From Bin103 sp002238925 (GTDB taxonomy: Bacteria > Spirochaetota > Spirochaetia > SZUA-6 > Bin103): a DNA stretch of 64,000 nt. The position numbers and the translations under genes are program-made. Shown one piece after another: positions 8,277-15,800 of the stretch. Each line of letters starts with the position of its first letter. Position 1 is the first letter of the stretch. The DNA is taken from the NCBI GenBank assembly GCA_965208065.1, contig OZ242313.1:186001-250000 (forward strand). The letters run 5' to 3'. The notes beneath the pieces were generated by a model, which saw only the letters and a list, made by a program, of their open reading frames with translations, searched no databases and was not told where the DNA came from.

Positions 8277-9191
8277 ATGAACAAACTGCCTACCGACAAG
8301 CGAGTCAACATCCTCACGATGCTCACCGAAGGGATGAGCATGCGTGCCGTGGCGCGGGTCGCGGGCGTATCGTTCAACACGGTCGCCAAGCTGCTCATGG
8401 AGGCCGCCGACGCCGCCGACGCCTACCATGACGAGCGGGTACGCGGGATCACCGGCCACCGGCATATCCAGTGCGACGAAATCTGGTCATTCATCCATTG
8501 CAAGGACGGGCACCTTGAATACGCCAAGGCCGCGCCGCCGGAAGCTGGCGACTCCTGGACGTGGACGGCTATCGACTCCGATAGCAAGCTGATCGTCAGC
8601 TTCAAGGTTAGCTCGCACCGCGACAGCGAGGCGGCGCTCGATTTCATGGACGATGTACGCCGCCGCCTGGTGGACCGCATCCAGCTTTCGACCGACGGAC
8701 TCCGGGTGTACCGCGAGGCGGTCGACGAGGCGTTTGGCGGCGACGTGGACTTCGCCCAGATCATCAAGGAGTACGGCAAGGCAGAGGGCACCGACAACGA
8801 GCGGCGCTACAGCCCCGCGACCTGCACTGGCATGGAAACCGTGGTGGTGCAGGGATCGCCGAATCTCGACAAGGCGAACACCAGCTACGTCGAGCGGCAC
8901 AACCTTACCATGCGGATGCAGATGCGCCGGTTTACGCGGCTGACCAACGGCTTCTCGAAGAAGCTGGAGAAGCACGCCGCGATGCTGTCGCTCTACTTCT
9001 ACAGCTACAACCACGTACGGCCGCACCGCTCGGTGCGCACCGCGAACAACAACCGCGTCACCCCGGCGATGGCAGCCGGACTGGCCGACCGCCCGGCGAC
9101 GTTGGAGCAATTGGTCGAGGCGATGGACGCGCGGGCGCCGAAGCCCAACCGCCCGAAAACCTACCGGAAGAAAAAGGCGGTTTCAAACTGA
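8277..9191 (+). CDS. IS1-family-like DDE transposase
   Basis: A 304-residue transposase. It opens with a helix-turn-helix (NILTMLTEGMSMRAVARVAG, then SFNTVAKLL) like the one in IS1 InsA. The catalytic domain follows: HIQCDEIWSF (first Asp), QLSTDGLRVY (second Asp) and NTSYVERHNLTMRMQMRRF, where the Glu of the triad lies. The C-terminal SYNHVRPHRS region is also typical. The stop codon lies inside the right inverted repeat of the element, which ties the gene to these ends. No internal break is seen. It should recognise the 23-bp repeats and move the whole 2.75-kb unit including the R-M cargo. Confidence 0.9.
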   Translation: MNKLPTDKRVNILTMLTEGMSMRAVARVAGVSFNTVAKLLMEAADAADAYHDERVRGITGHRHIQCDEIWSFIHCKDGHLEYAKAAPPEAGDSWTWTAIDSDSKLIVSFKVSSHRDSEAALDFMDDVRRRLVDRIQLSTDGLRVYREAVDEAFGGDVDFAQIIKEYGKAEGTDNERRYSPATCTGMETVVVQGSPNLDKANTSYVERHNLTMRMQMRRFTRLTNGFSKKLEKHAAMLSLYFYSYNHVRPHRSVRTANNNRVTPAMAAGLADRPATLEQLVEAMDARAPKPNRPKTYRKKKAVSN

Positions 9192-9200
9192 CGCACTACC
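9178..9200. repeat. Right terminal inverted repeat of the R-M transposon
   Basis: Perfect 23-bp inverted match to 6447-6469, followed by AAATCGGG (9201-9208), the right copy of the target duplication. It overlaps the last codons of the transposase. Confidence 0.97.
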
Positions 9201-9390
9201 AAATCGGGCGCAGGGGTTGACACACTTTTTTACCGTCGCTGCTGGCCGCTGGTGCGCCTCGGAACCCGGCAATGGTCTGCGCGCTAGCGTTGACCGCCCG
9301 CGTGCTGTTACCGGCGCCATAGTGCGCCGATTGGGGGCTGCCGGAACCCGGTCGAGGACTTGCATGAATCTTGCATTTCTCAACCGGGGT

Positions 9391-9396
9391 TATAAT
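9391..9396 (+). promoter_or_regulatory. Consensus -10 box close to ATG (HNH gene)
   Basis: TATAAT ends 6 nt before the ATG at 9403, so transcription would start at or next to the A of the ATG and give a leaderless mRNA. TTGCAT lies 14 bp upstream, a short spacing for a -35. No Shine-Dalgarno site precedes the ATG. Confidence 0.55.
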
Positions 9397-9402
9397 TACG
9401 GC

Positions 9403-11814
9403 ATGATCAATCGGATTGAAAGAGGACCGTTCAGCGAGCTGGGCGATCAGCAACTCCTGGAGCAGACCAGGCGCCTGGCCGCCAATCAGCGCTGCCTTGA
9501 AGTGCACATCCTGGACCATCTCGACGAGATCGACCGGCGCGGTCTGGCGCTGCGGCGTGGGTTCTCGAGCCTGTTCGACTACGCGGTGCGGGAGCTGCGC
9601 TTCAGCGACGCCGCCGCGCAGCGGCGCATCCAGGCGATGCGGCTGTGCCGGCGCCATGGGTGCGTACGGGCCAGCCTGCAGAGCGGCGAGTTGAGTATGA
9701 CGTCGGCCGGTCATTTGGAGACCACCTTTGCCGGCGCCGAGCGGGCCGAGCGCCAGAGCACCGGGTATCGGAATGTCGGGCAGGGCCGCGGCCACGACCA
9801 GAACCACGATTGCGCTGGCAGAACCAGGCAGCTTGGGCTGCCGGCAGCGCCGGGCGAAGCAGATGAGCAACGGGAGCGCGGCCACCGATCGGCGCCAGGG
9901 TTTACGCCGTCCGCCGCCGAGTGCTCCGATGAGGTGAGGGAGCGCGGGCACCGATCGGCGCCGGGGGGTGCACCGCGGGCCGGCGCGTGCACCGGTGAGG
10001 TGGCGGCCGGGAACACGCCCGCGGTGCCGGTGGCGAGCCGCGCTGGGGCACAGGCCCCCGGCGCCGGGCATGCCGGCGCGCCACTGCCGCGGCCGGAGTT
10101 GAACGGAAACGCGCCGCCGTTTCCGGCACCCTCCTGCGCTCCCGTTGCTGCTCCCGGTGCCGGTGCCCGCACCGCCGCGCCGTCAGCGGACGAAGGCCCG
10201 GCTGCACAACTTATGCCGCCGACCGAGTTCTCGGCGTCGATGCCCGAGCCCGAGCCGGTCATGGCTGCAGCGGAGTCGCGGCACACCGCTGCGCGCGCGC
10301 CGGAACCACCCCGGGACGATCCGTTTGCGGAGCTGTCGACCGGCACGGTGTCGGCGGCCCCGCTGCTGCACCCGCAGCGTCAGCGCGAACTGATCGAGCA
10401 GGCCGCCGGCATGAGCACCCGCCAGGTCGCCAGCCTGCTCGCCGCCGCCGCTCCCGAGGTGCTGCCACCGCGCGACACACTGCGCGCGGTGGCGCCCGAC
10501 CGCTACACGTTGAAGGTGAGCATCGACCAGGAGTGCGAACAGGGGCTGCGCCTGCTGAAGGATCTCATGGCGCACCTCGACCCGCGCATGTCGTGGGGCG
10601 ACCTGGTGGCGCGTGTGGTGCGCGAGGCGGTGGCGCGGCACGACCCGAGCGGCGGCGGGCGCGGGCAGCGCCGAAAGGGTGCAGACAGCGCAGGCGCATC
10701 ACCGCGACGGACGCCGAAGGAGACACGTGCGGCCGGGGCCGCGGGCGGGCCGGCTCGGCACGTAGGCGAATCCACGGGGCGGGAGCCGAATCGGACCGGT
10801 GCTGCCGGGGCAGCCGCCGGATCGGCTCAGCGCGTAGACGAATCTTCGGGGCGGGCGCATGCAGCGCAGAACCGGACACGTGCCGACGTGGCGCCGGTGG
10901 CCGCGGCTCGGCGCCGAGGCGGCGCTACTTCGGCGCCGCAGTCGGCACCCGCGGTACTGTTGGATGGCGCCCGCGCAGGCGGCGTTCCAGCGGGCGCACC
11001 CGCCGCTACTCCGGCGCCGCCGGGCGACACCGCCGCTACCGAAAGGCAGAACCCGATCGAGGTGCTGACCAGCGCTGCTCCACCGAGTCAGTCAGCGCCC
11101 GCGGCGCCCTCGGATGGCGCCCATGCAGGCGGCGCTCTATCGGGCGCGTCCGCCGCTACTTCGGCGCCGCAGTCGGCGCCCGCGGCACAGTTGGATGGCG
11201 CCCGCGCAGGTCGCGTTCCAGCGGGCGCGCCCGCCGCTACTTCGGCGCCGCAGTTCGCGTCCGGCGCCTTGCTGGATGGCTCCGATGCGGGCGCTGGTGT
11301 GCCGGGCTCGCCGGTCGCCACGGCGGCGCCGGAGCCGGCACTCGGCGGGTCCCCTGACGGCGGACCGAGCGGCGCGTCGGCCGGAGCAGCGGGCGGGGCG
11401 TCGGCGGGTGGCTTCTCTGCGCGGGCAGGCGTACGGGGCTCGCCGGTCGTCACTTCGGCGCCGAAGTCGGTGCTCGGCGGGTTCCCCGACGGCGGACCGC
11501 CCGACGCAGCAGCCGGAGCAGCGGCGCACACGAGCCGCGAACCTGTTCACAGCCGCCGCCAATCGCCGCGGCGGCGCCACATTCCCGCGGCTGTCCGGCG
11601 CCACATCTGGCATCGCGACGGCGGACGCTGCTGTTATCGCGACCCGCTCACCGGGCGGCGCTGCACCTCTGCCCATCTGCTGCAGATCGACCACCTGGTG
11701 CCGGTCGCCGAGGGCGGTGGCCCGGAGCCGTCCAACCTGGCTCTGCGCTGCTTTGCACATCACAGAATGCGCCACGGCTACGCACCGGCTGCTTCGCCGC
11801 AGCCCCCGATTTAG
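9403..11814 (+). CDS. HNH endonuclease with repeat-expanded disordered linker
   Basis: An 803-residue protein (ATG at 9403 chosen for the adjacent TATAAT; an ATG at 9364 is in frame). The N-terminus (about residues 1-110) is a helical domain like those preceding HNH nucleases, with FSSLFDYAVRELRFS. A second helical block (LIEQAAGMSTRQVASLL to VVREAVARHD, near residues 330-410) follows a Pro/Ala/Gly-rich stretch. Then about 300 residues of low-complexity Ala/Gly/Pro/Ser repeats lead to a C-terminal HNH domain: RHIWHRDGGRCCYRD, then LQIDHLVPVAEGG and ALRCFAHHRMRH. It probably cuts DNA; its biological role is unknown. Related genes often occur in several decaying copies, as here (36177 and 13977). 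Confidence 0.85.
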   Translation: MINRIERGPFSELGDQQLLEQTRRLAANQRCLEVHILDHLDEIDRRGLALRRGFSSLFDYAVRELRFSDAAAQRRIQAMRLCRRHGCVRASLQSGELSMTSAGHLETTFAGAERAERQSTGYRNVGQGRGHDQNHDCAGRTRQLGLPAAPGEADEQRERGHRSAPGFTPSAAECSDEVRERGHRSAPGGAPRAGACTGEVAAGNTPAVPVASRAGAQAPGAGHAGAPLPRPELNGNAPPFPAPSCAPVAAPGAGARTAAPSADEGPAAQLMPPTEFSASMPEPEPVMAAAESRHTAARAPEPPRDDPFAELSTGTVSAAPLLHPQRQRELIEQAAGMSTRQVASLLAAAAPEVLPPRDTLRAVAPDRYTLKVSIDQECEQGLRLLKDLMAHLDPRMSWGDLVARVVREAVARHDPSGGGRGQRRKGADSAGASPRRTPKETRAAGAAGGPARHVGESTGREPNRTGAAGAAAGSAQRVDESSGRAHAAQNRTRADVAPVAAARRRGGATSAPQSAPAVLLDGARAGGVPAGAPAATPAPPGDTAATERQNPIEVLTSAAPPSQSAPAAPSDGAHAGGALSGASAATSAPQSAPAAQLDGARAGRVPAGAPAATSAPQFASGALLDGSDAGAGVPGSPVATAAPEPALGGSPDGGPSGASAGAAGGASAGGFSARAGVRGSPVVTSAPKSVLGGFPDGGPPDAAAGAAAHTSREPVHSRRQSPRRRHIPAAVRRHIWHRDGGRCCYRDPLTGRRCTSAHLLQIDHLVPVAEGGGPEPSNLALRCFAHHRMRHGYAPAASPQPPI
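10921..11490 (+). repeat. Degenerate about 81-bp in-frame repeats in the HNH gene
   Basis: Units of about 27 codons recur in frame, each containing versions of ATSAPQSAPA, then LDGARAG and VPAGAPA. At least four copies are seen, decaying toward the 3' end. A shorter 20-residue duplication (around ERGHRSAPG) lies at about 9870-9965. The repeats keep the frame and lengthen the linker before the HNH domain. Confidence 0.8.
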
Positions 11815-12080
11815 CGCCTCCTCCACGCTACCGGCGCTGCTGGCGCTGCTGGCGCTGCCGGCGCGCCACTTGACTGCGCTGGCCAGTCGACTACGCCGGC
11901 CGACAGCTTGCAAGTGGCCCGGCGGGGATACCCTTCGCAGCCCCGCGAGCCCAGCGTGCATCTTCGCTACCGCCTCTTCAGACCCTGGCAGGTCGTTCTC
12001 GATGCGCTCACGAATCCGGCCGCGCGAAACCGCACCCGGCATCGCGAGCGGCGGGTAGCATTATCGCACATTAGTTGAGA

Positions 12081-12086
12081 TATTGT
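12081..12086 (+). promoter_or_regulatory. -10-like box close to ATG (ATPase gene)
   Basis: TATTGT ends 8 nt before the ATG at 12095 and no Shine-Dalgarno site is present, which fits a near-leaderless transcript. No -35 is recognisable. Confidence 0.4.
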
Positions 12087-12094
12087 GGCCTGAT

Positions 12095-13249
12095 ATGGCA
12101 ACGGTGGAGAGATTATTCGAGGATCCGGCGGGGAGTTACTTTCTGTTCGGGCCGCGTGGCACGGGCAAGTCGACGTGGTTGCGGGCGCGGTACCCGGATG
12201 CGGCGTGGATCGATCTGCTGGAGGCGGCAACCGAACGCAACTACTACACCAGGCCGGAGCGGTTCGCGGAGTTCCTCGCGGCCCATGCCGGCCGCCGCAC
12301 CGTGGTGATAGACGAGATTCAGCGCGTGCCCGAGCTGCTGCCGCTGGTCCACCGGCACATGGAACTGGACAAGTCGAAGCGCTATGTGCTGACCGGGTCG
12401 AGTGCCCGCAAGCTGCGGCGGGAGGGGGTCGATCTGCTGGCCGGGCGGGCGGTGCGGTGCTCGATGCATCCGTTCATGGCCGCCGAGCTGGGCGACCGCT
12501 TCGACCTGGAGGCCGCGCTGCGGCTCGGCATGGTGCCGCTGGTGGTGATGGCGGATGCGCCGGAGCGGACGCTGGGCGGCTACATCGACCTGTACCTGCA
12601 GCAGGAGGTGAAGGCGGAGGGGATGGTGCGGCGTCTGGACGACTTCGGCCGGTTCCTGGAGGTGGCTTCGTTCTCGCACGGGCAGATCCTCAACGTGGCG
12701 GAGATCGCGCGCGAGTGCGTGGCGAGCCGCAACACGGTGGAGTCGTACCTGGGCATCCTGGAGGATCTGCTGGTCGCCGTGCGCATTCCGGTGTTCCGGA
12801 GGCGGGCCAAGCGCGCGCTGGTGTCACATGGCAAGTTCTACTTTTTCGACTGCGGGGTGTTCCGGTCGCTGCGCCCCGCCGGGCTGCTCGATGCAGGGGC
12901 CGAGATAGAGGGGGCTGCGCTCGAAGGGCTGGTGCTGCAGCACCTGCGAGCGTGGATCGGCTACGGCAACGCCGATTACCGGGTGCATTTCTGGCGCACG
13001 CGGGGCGGGTCGGAGGTGGACTTCGTGCTGTACGGGGCGGCGGGGTTCCACGCCATCGAGGTCAAGAACGGCCGCTCGCTGCGGCCCGCCGATCTGCGCG
13101 GCATCAAGGCATTCCACCACGACTACCCGGAGGCAACGCCGCTGGTGCTGTACCGCGGCGCCGAGACCCTGGTGCGCGACGGTGTGCGCTGCATGCCGGT
13201 CGACCGCTTCCTGCGCGCCCTGGTGCCGGGCCGCGCGTTGTCAGGCTGA
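12095..13249 (+). CDS. AAA_14 ATPase with C-terminal DUF4143
   Basis: A 384-residue ATPase. Walker A is GPRGTGKST (about residues 16-24), Walker B is VVIDEIQRVPEL (near residues 72-83), and TGSSARKL follows as the sensor. The middle holds a winged-helix-like segment (LNVAEIARECVASRNTVESY). The C-terminal DUF4143 part ends in RTRGGSEVDFVL and HAIEVKNG, which resemble the Asp/Glu-x-Lys layout of PD-(D/E)XK nucleases. The family is widespread and poorly understood; roles in stress or defence have been proposed. It stands alone between the HNH gene and permease debris. A second, divergent family member is at 20262. Confidence 0.88.
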   Translation: MATVERLFEDPAGSYFLFGPRGTGKSTWLRARYPDAAWIDLLEAATERNYYTRPERFAEFLAAHAGRRTVVIDEIQRVPELLPLVHRHMELDKSKRYVLTGSSARKLRREGVDLLAGRAVRCSMHPFMAAELGDRFDLEAALRLGMVPLVVMADAPERTLGGYIDLYLQQEVKAEGMVRRLDDFGRFLEVASFSHGQILNVAEIARECVASRNTVESYLGILEDLLVAVRIPVFRRRAKRALVSHGKFYFFDCGVFRSLRPAGLLDAGAEIEGAALEGLVLQHLRAWIGYGNADYRVHFWRTRGGSEVDFVLYGAAGFHAIEVKNGRSLRPADLRGIKAFHHDYPEATPLVLYRGAETLVRDGVRCMPVDRFLRALVPGRALSG

Positions 13250-13327
13250 CTACGCCGGCACCCCGGCATCGACGCCCGTCCGGTACGCACGTCGTGCACG
13301 TTGTCGCCCGGCGATGGTCTGTCGCAG

Positions 13328-13409
13328 TCATCCTCTGCCGACGCTGCCGCGCAGCCGCGGGTCGAGCAGGTCCCGTAGCGCATCGCCGAACATGTTGATG
13401 CTGTAGGTT
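13328..13409 (-). pseudogene. C-terminal fragment of a DppC-type permease
   Basis: Read on minus, 26 codons plus stop give TYSINMFGDALRDLLDPRLR and a short basic tail, the standard end of DppC/OppC proteins. It matches in kind the permease at 1-862. There is no upstream coding sequence: at 13409 it joins the promoter region of the small plus-strand gene, so this is a truncated remnant left by a rearrangement. Confidence 0.8.
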
Positions 13410-13452
13410 GTATACATTCTTGGGAGTGGACCACGTGGGAACAGTTGGCGCC

Positions 13453-13638
13453 ATGCTGGAGGCGTACCGGCAACGACACATGGACCTGGGAGAGCTGGAG
13501 ACCACGGTTCGGGATCTCAGCCAGATCCTATGGCTGTCCCCGGTGGAGACCACGGTTCGGGATCTCAGCCAGATCCTATGGCTGTCCCCGGTCGTCGTAG
13601 CCGAGGTATTGAGACTTGCACGGGAGGCGGAGAGATGA
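13453..13638 (+). CDS. Small protein with an internal 16-residue tandem duplication
   Basis: A 61-residue ORF (a GTG at 13426 is an alternative start, with a TATACA box just upstream at 13411). It has two identical copies of a 16-residue helix-like unit beginning TTVRDLSQILWLSPV. Its stop overlaps the ATG of the downstream UPF0175 gene by 4 bp (ATGA), so the two form a coupled pair. I do not recognise a family. Position and size suggest a partner in a toxin-antitoxin-like unit or a regulatory peptide; that is inference. Confidence 0.5.
   Translation: MLEAYRQRHMDLGELETTVRDLSQILWLSPVETTVRDLSQILWLSPVVVAEVLRLAREAER
13497..13592 (+). repeat. Two exact 48-bp tandem copies
   Basis: The 48-bp unit starting GGAGACCACGG is repeated once without mismatch and keeps the reading frame, duplicating 16 residues of the small protein. 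The identity suggests a recent event. Confidence 0.95.
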
Positions 13639-13943
13639 AGAAAGACCACATGGTCGGGACGAGGCTGCCGCAGGAGTTGGTGCGGGAGCTGCAATTCATT
13701 GAGGAAGTGGAGCAATCCGACCGCTCGACCACCGTACGACGGCTGCTGGCGAGAGCTATCCAGCAGTGGAAGCTTGAACACTACGTGCGGCTGTATGGCG
13801 ACGGCAAGCTCACGCTCGCGCGAGCCGCGCAGGAGACCGGAGTCTCGTTGTGGGAAATGATCGACTACGCGCGTGCGAGGAAGGTGACGGCTCAATACGA
13901 CATCGAGGATCTTCGGCACGACGTGGAAACTATCCGCAAATAG
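13635..13943 (+). CDS. UPF0175-family antitoxin-like protein
   Basis: A 102-residue protein. The N-terminal 45 residues look like a ribbon-helix-helix DNA-binding segment (GTRLPQELVRELQFIEEVEQ). The C-terminal half has the UPF0175 signature: LYGDGKLTLARAAQETGVSL, WEMIDYARARKV and YDIEDL. In known loci UPF0175 proteins are coupled to PIN-domain toxins (DUF3368 type). No PIN gene is seen here; the upstream coupled partner is an unrelated 61-residue protein. The ribosome-binding site is GGAGGCGGAGAG. The last five codons fall in a segment repeated, inverted, at 37982-37996. Confidence 0.75.
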   Translation: MKKDHMVGTRLPQELVRELQFIEEVEQSDRSTTVRRLLARAIQQWKLEHYVRLYGDGKLTLARAAQETGVSLWEMIDYARARKVTAQYDIEDLRHDVETIRK

Positions 13944-13976
13944 CCGGGCCCCGGCGAAGGCGCACAGGCGGCGCAG

Positions 13977-14175
13977 TCAGGAACTTCCGCGCGCCGCGGT
14001 AGCCGGCGGCTCCCACAGCACGTCGAGCGCCACCGTCAGGTGCAGCGACTCTCCGTACCACTCCGGCGTGGCGGTGTCGGGGCCGATGCTGATGCCGGCC
14101 GCCGCCAGCCGCGCGTCGACCGGCGCCAGCGGAGCACCTTCCCAGCTCGGCAGCGGCGGTTCCGCCGGCAACCGC
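13977..14175 (-). pseudogene. 3' fragment of a DUF222-HNH endonuclease gene
   Basis: On minus the frame encodes LPAEPPLPSWEGAPLAPVDA and the rest of a C-terminus nearly identical to that of the HNH protein at 36177-37949, including the stop. The match continues 47 bp past the stop (13930-13976 versus 37950-37996). The HNH catalytic part is absent, so this is a truncated copy. It lies in opposite orientation to the intact gene. Confidence 0.85.
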
Positions 14176-14217
14176 AGCGCCTTGCCAGGGGGAGCCGCGG
14201 CGCGGCAGGATGGCGGG

Positions 14218-14772
14218 ATGGGCATGTTCGATACGCTGGTTTTTCCCGAGCCGATCGACTGCGCGCAGTGCGGTACCGCGATACCCTCGACGCAGACCAA
14301 GAGCCTCGAGTCGACCCTGGATACCTACCGCGTCGGCGACGTGGTCTCCGCCGAGGGGGTCACCACCGGCGTCCTCACCGAAAGACTGTATTGCGAGTCG
14401 TGCCGGAAGTTCGATCAGAAGATCTACATGACACTGTGGCACAGCCTGATCACCGGCTTTTACACCGACCAGGCGGAGGCGGAGCGCAACCTGCTGGCCG
14501 TGGACCGGGCCGATATCCTCTACTACCTCGGCCAACACCAGCGCGAGCGCCGGCGAATCACCGGCCTGCTGTACCGTGTCCTCGGGGTCGTGGAGAGCTA
14601 TGCCGACTACGTGGCCGCTGAAGACAAGGAGTCGTTCCTGAACGAGCCGTTCGGATTCATGGTGCGAGCCGATCTCCAGGAACATCTCGAGGCTGCCGAC
14701 CCGCTGAAGAGCATCGTCGAGGAGTACCGGAAGGAGCTGGGGCGCGCCGGCCAGGAAGTCGGCTGGATTTGA
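14218..14772 (+). CDS. Hypothetical protein with two CxxC pairs
   Basis: A 184-residue protein (ATG at 14218 or 14224) directly after the HNH fragment. The N-terminus has CAQCGT near residue 18 and LYCESC near residue 63, possibly a small zinc site. The rest is mostly helical and acidic, with a Tyr/Glu-rich C-terminus (EHLEAADPLKSIVEEYRKEL). I do not recognise the family. Codon use looks like its neighbours and 19 bp separates it from the nucleoside hydrolase, so they may share a transcript. Confidence 0.65.
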   Translation: MGMFDTLVFPEPIDCAQCGTAIPSTQTKSLESTLDTYRVGDVVSAEGVTTGVLTERLYCESCRKFDQKIYMTLWHSLITGFYTDQAEAERNLLAVDRADILYYLGQHQRERRRITGLLYRVLGVVESYADYVAAEDKESFLNEPFGFMVRADLQEHLEAADPLKSIVEEYRKELGRAGQEVGWI

Positions 14773-14791
14773 CGCGCGGTCGGGCAGTAGG

Positions 14792-15724
14792 ATGCGGTTC
14801 GACATGAGCTTTCCGGAGATCTCCGACGCCCTCCGACTGGAGCGGTTGCGCCCGCCCGCCGGCCGGGTGCGCATGGTGCTGGACACCGATACCTATAACG
14901 AGACCGACGACCAGTTCGCGCTGGTGCACGCCCTGCTCTCCCCCGAGCGGCTCGCCGTGGAGGCGGTGTACGCGGCGCCGTTCCACAACGAGCGCTCCGA
15001 CGGGCCGGGGCACGGCATGGAGCTGAGCTACCAGGAGATCCTGCGCCTGCTGCAGCGGCTGGGCCGCTCCGCCGACGGATTCGCGTTCCGCGGCTCGACC
15101 GGCTACCTGGGCGCCGGCGGGCAGGCATGCGAATCGGAGGCGGCGCGCGACCTGGTCGCCCGCGGCCTGGCCAGCCCGGACGACGACCCGCTCTACGTGG
15201 TGGCCATTGGGGCGATCACCAACGTGGCCTCGGCGCTGCTGGCCGAGCCTGCGCTGGCGGGGAAGATCGTGGTGGTGTGGCTGGGCGGCCACGCCCTGAC
15301 CTGGCCCGATACGCAGGAGTTCAACCTGCGCCAGGACGTGCCCGCCGCCCGCACCGTGTTCGACTGCGGCGTACCGCTGGTGCTGGTGCCGTGCATGGGG
15401 GTGACCAGCCACCTGCAGACCACGGTCCCGGAGATCGACCGCCACGTGGCGCCGCATGGCGAACTGGGCGCCTTCCTGGCGTCCCGGTACAAGGAGATGC
15501 GCGCCGACCACTTCGCCTGGTCGCGGGTGCTGTGGGACGTGGCCACCATCGCCTGGCTGCTCGACCCGGCCTGGGTGCCGACCGAACTGGTGCCAAGCCC
15601 GGTGCTGACCGACCAGGTCACCTGGAGCGTCGACCGGCGCCGCCACCTGGTGCGCTGCGCCAGCTTCGTCCACCGCGACCCGATCTTCCGCGACCTGTTC
15701 CGCAAACTCGCCGCCACCGCCTGA
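14792..15724 (+). CDS. Inosine/uridine-preferring nucleoside hydrolase family protein
   Basis: A 310-residue cytoplasmic enzyme expected to split the N-glycosidic bond of ribonucleosides to base plus ribose. The calcium-binding and catalytic motif appears as DTDTYNETDDQFAL near residues 31-44. The central VAIGAITNVASALL and WLGG segments also fit the family, and the usual second metal-site Asp region (DVATIAWLLDP) is near the C-terminus. It precedes two peptide-type permease genes (15801 and 16793), so the importer may bring in nucleosides or nucleoside-containing compounds. Confidence 0.9.
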   Translation: MRFDMSFPEISDALRLERLRPPAGRVRMVLDTDTYNETDDQFALVHALLSPERLAVEAVYAAPFHNERSDGPGHGMELSYQEILRLLQRLGRSADGFAFRGSTGYLGAGGQACESEAARDLVARGLASPDDDPLYVVAIGAITNVASALLAEPALAGKIVVVWLGGHALTWPDTQEFNLRQDVPAARTVFDCGVPLVLVPCMGVTSHLQTTVPEIDRHVAPHGELGAFLASRYKEMRADHFAWSRVLWDVATIAWLLDPAWVPTELVPSPVLTDQVTWSVDRRRHLVRCASFVHRDPIFRDLFRKLAATA

Positions 15725-15800
15725 ATCGGCGACCGCTCTGTCCGCTCTGTCCTGAGCCCGATTGCGTGGAACGGGTAACCGGAGTAAGCTGGCGTCGCAC

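Larger units (their letters stand above)
6447..9200 (+). mobile_element. IS1-family-like transposon carrying a restriction-modification system
   Basis: A complete 2,754-bp unit. Its ends are perfect 23-bp inverted repeats (6447-6469 and 9178-9200, outermost bases GGTAGTGCGTCA). They are flanked by the identical 8-bp direct repeat AAATCGGG at 6439-6446 and 9201-9208, as expected of a target-site duplication. Inside, in order: a small KGG-type protein, a DNA methyltransferase, a convergent Eco29kI-like restriction enzyme, two hairpins, a 51-residue zinc-ribbon ORF and a DDE transposase whose stop codon lies within the right inverted repeat. IS1-family elements make 8-10 bp duplications and start with GGT. 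The ends are seen directly; the family name rests on the transposase. Confidence 0.93.

Noticed and set aside
13930..14886. A 318-codon minus-strand open frame spanning the HNH fragment and beyond
   Set aside because: Only its C-terminal about 65 codons match the HNH protein. The rest is antisense to the plausible plus-strand gene at 14218-14772.
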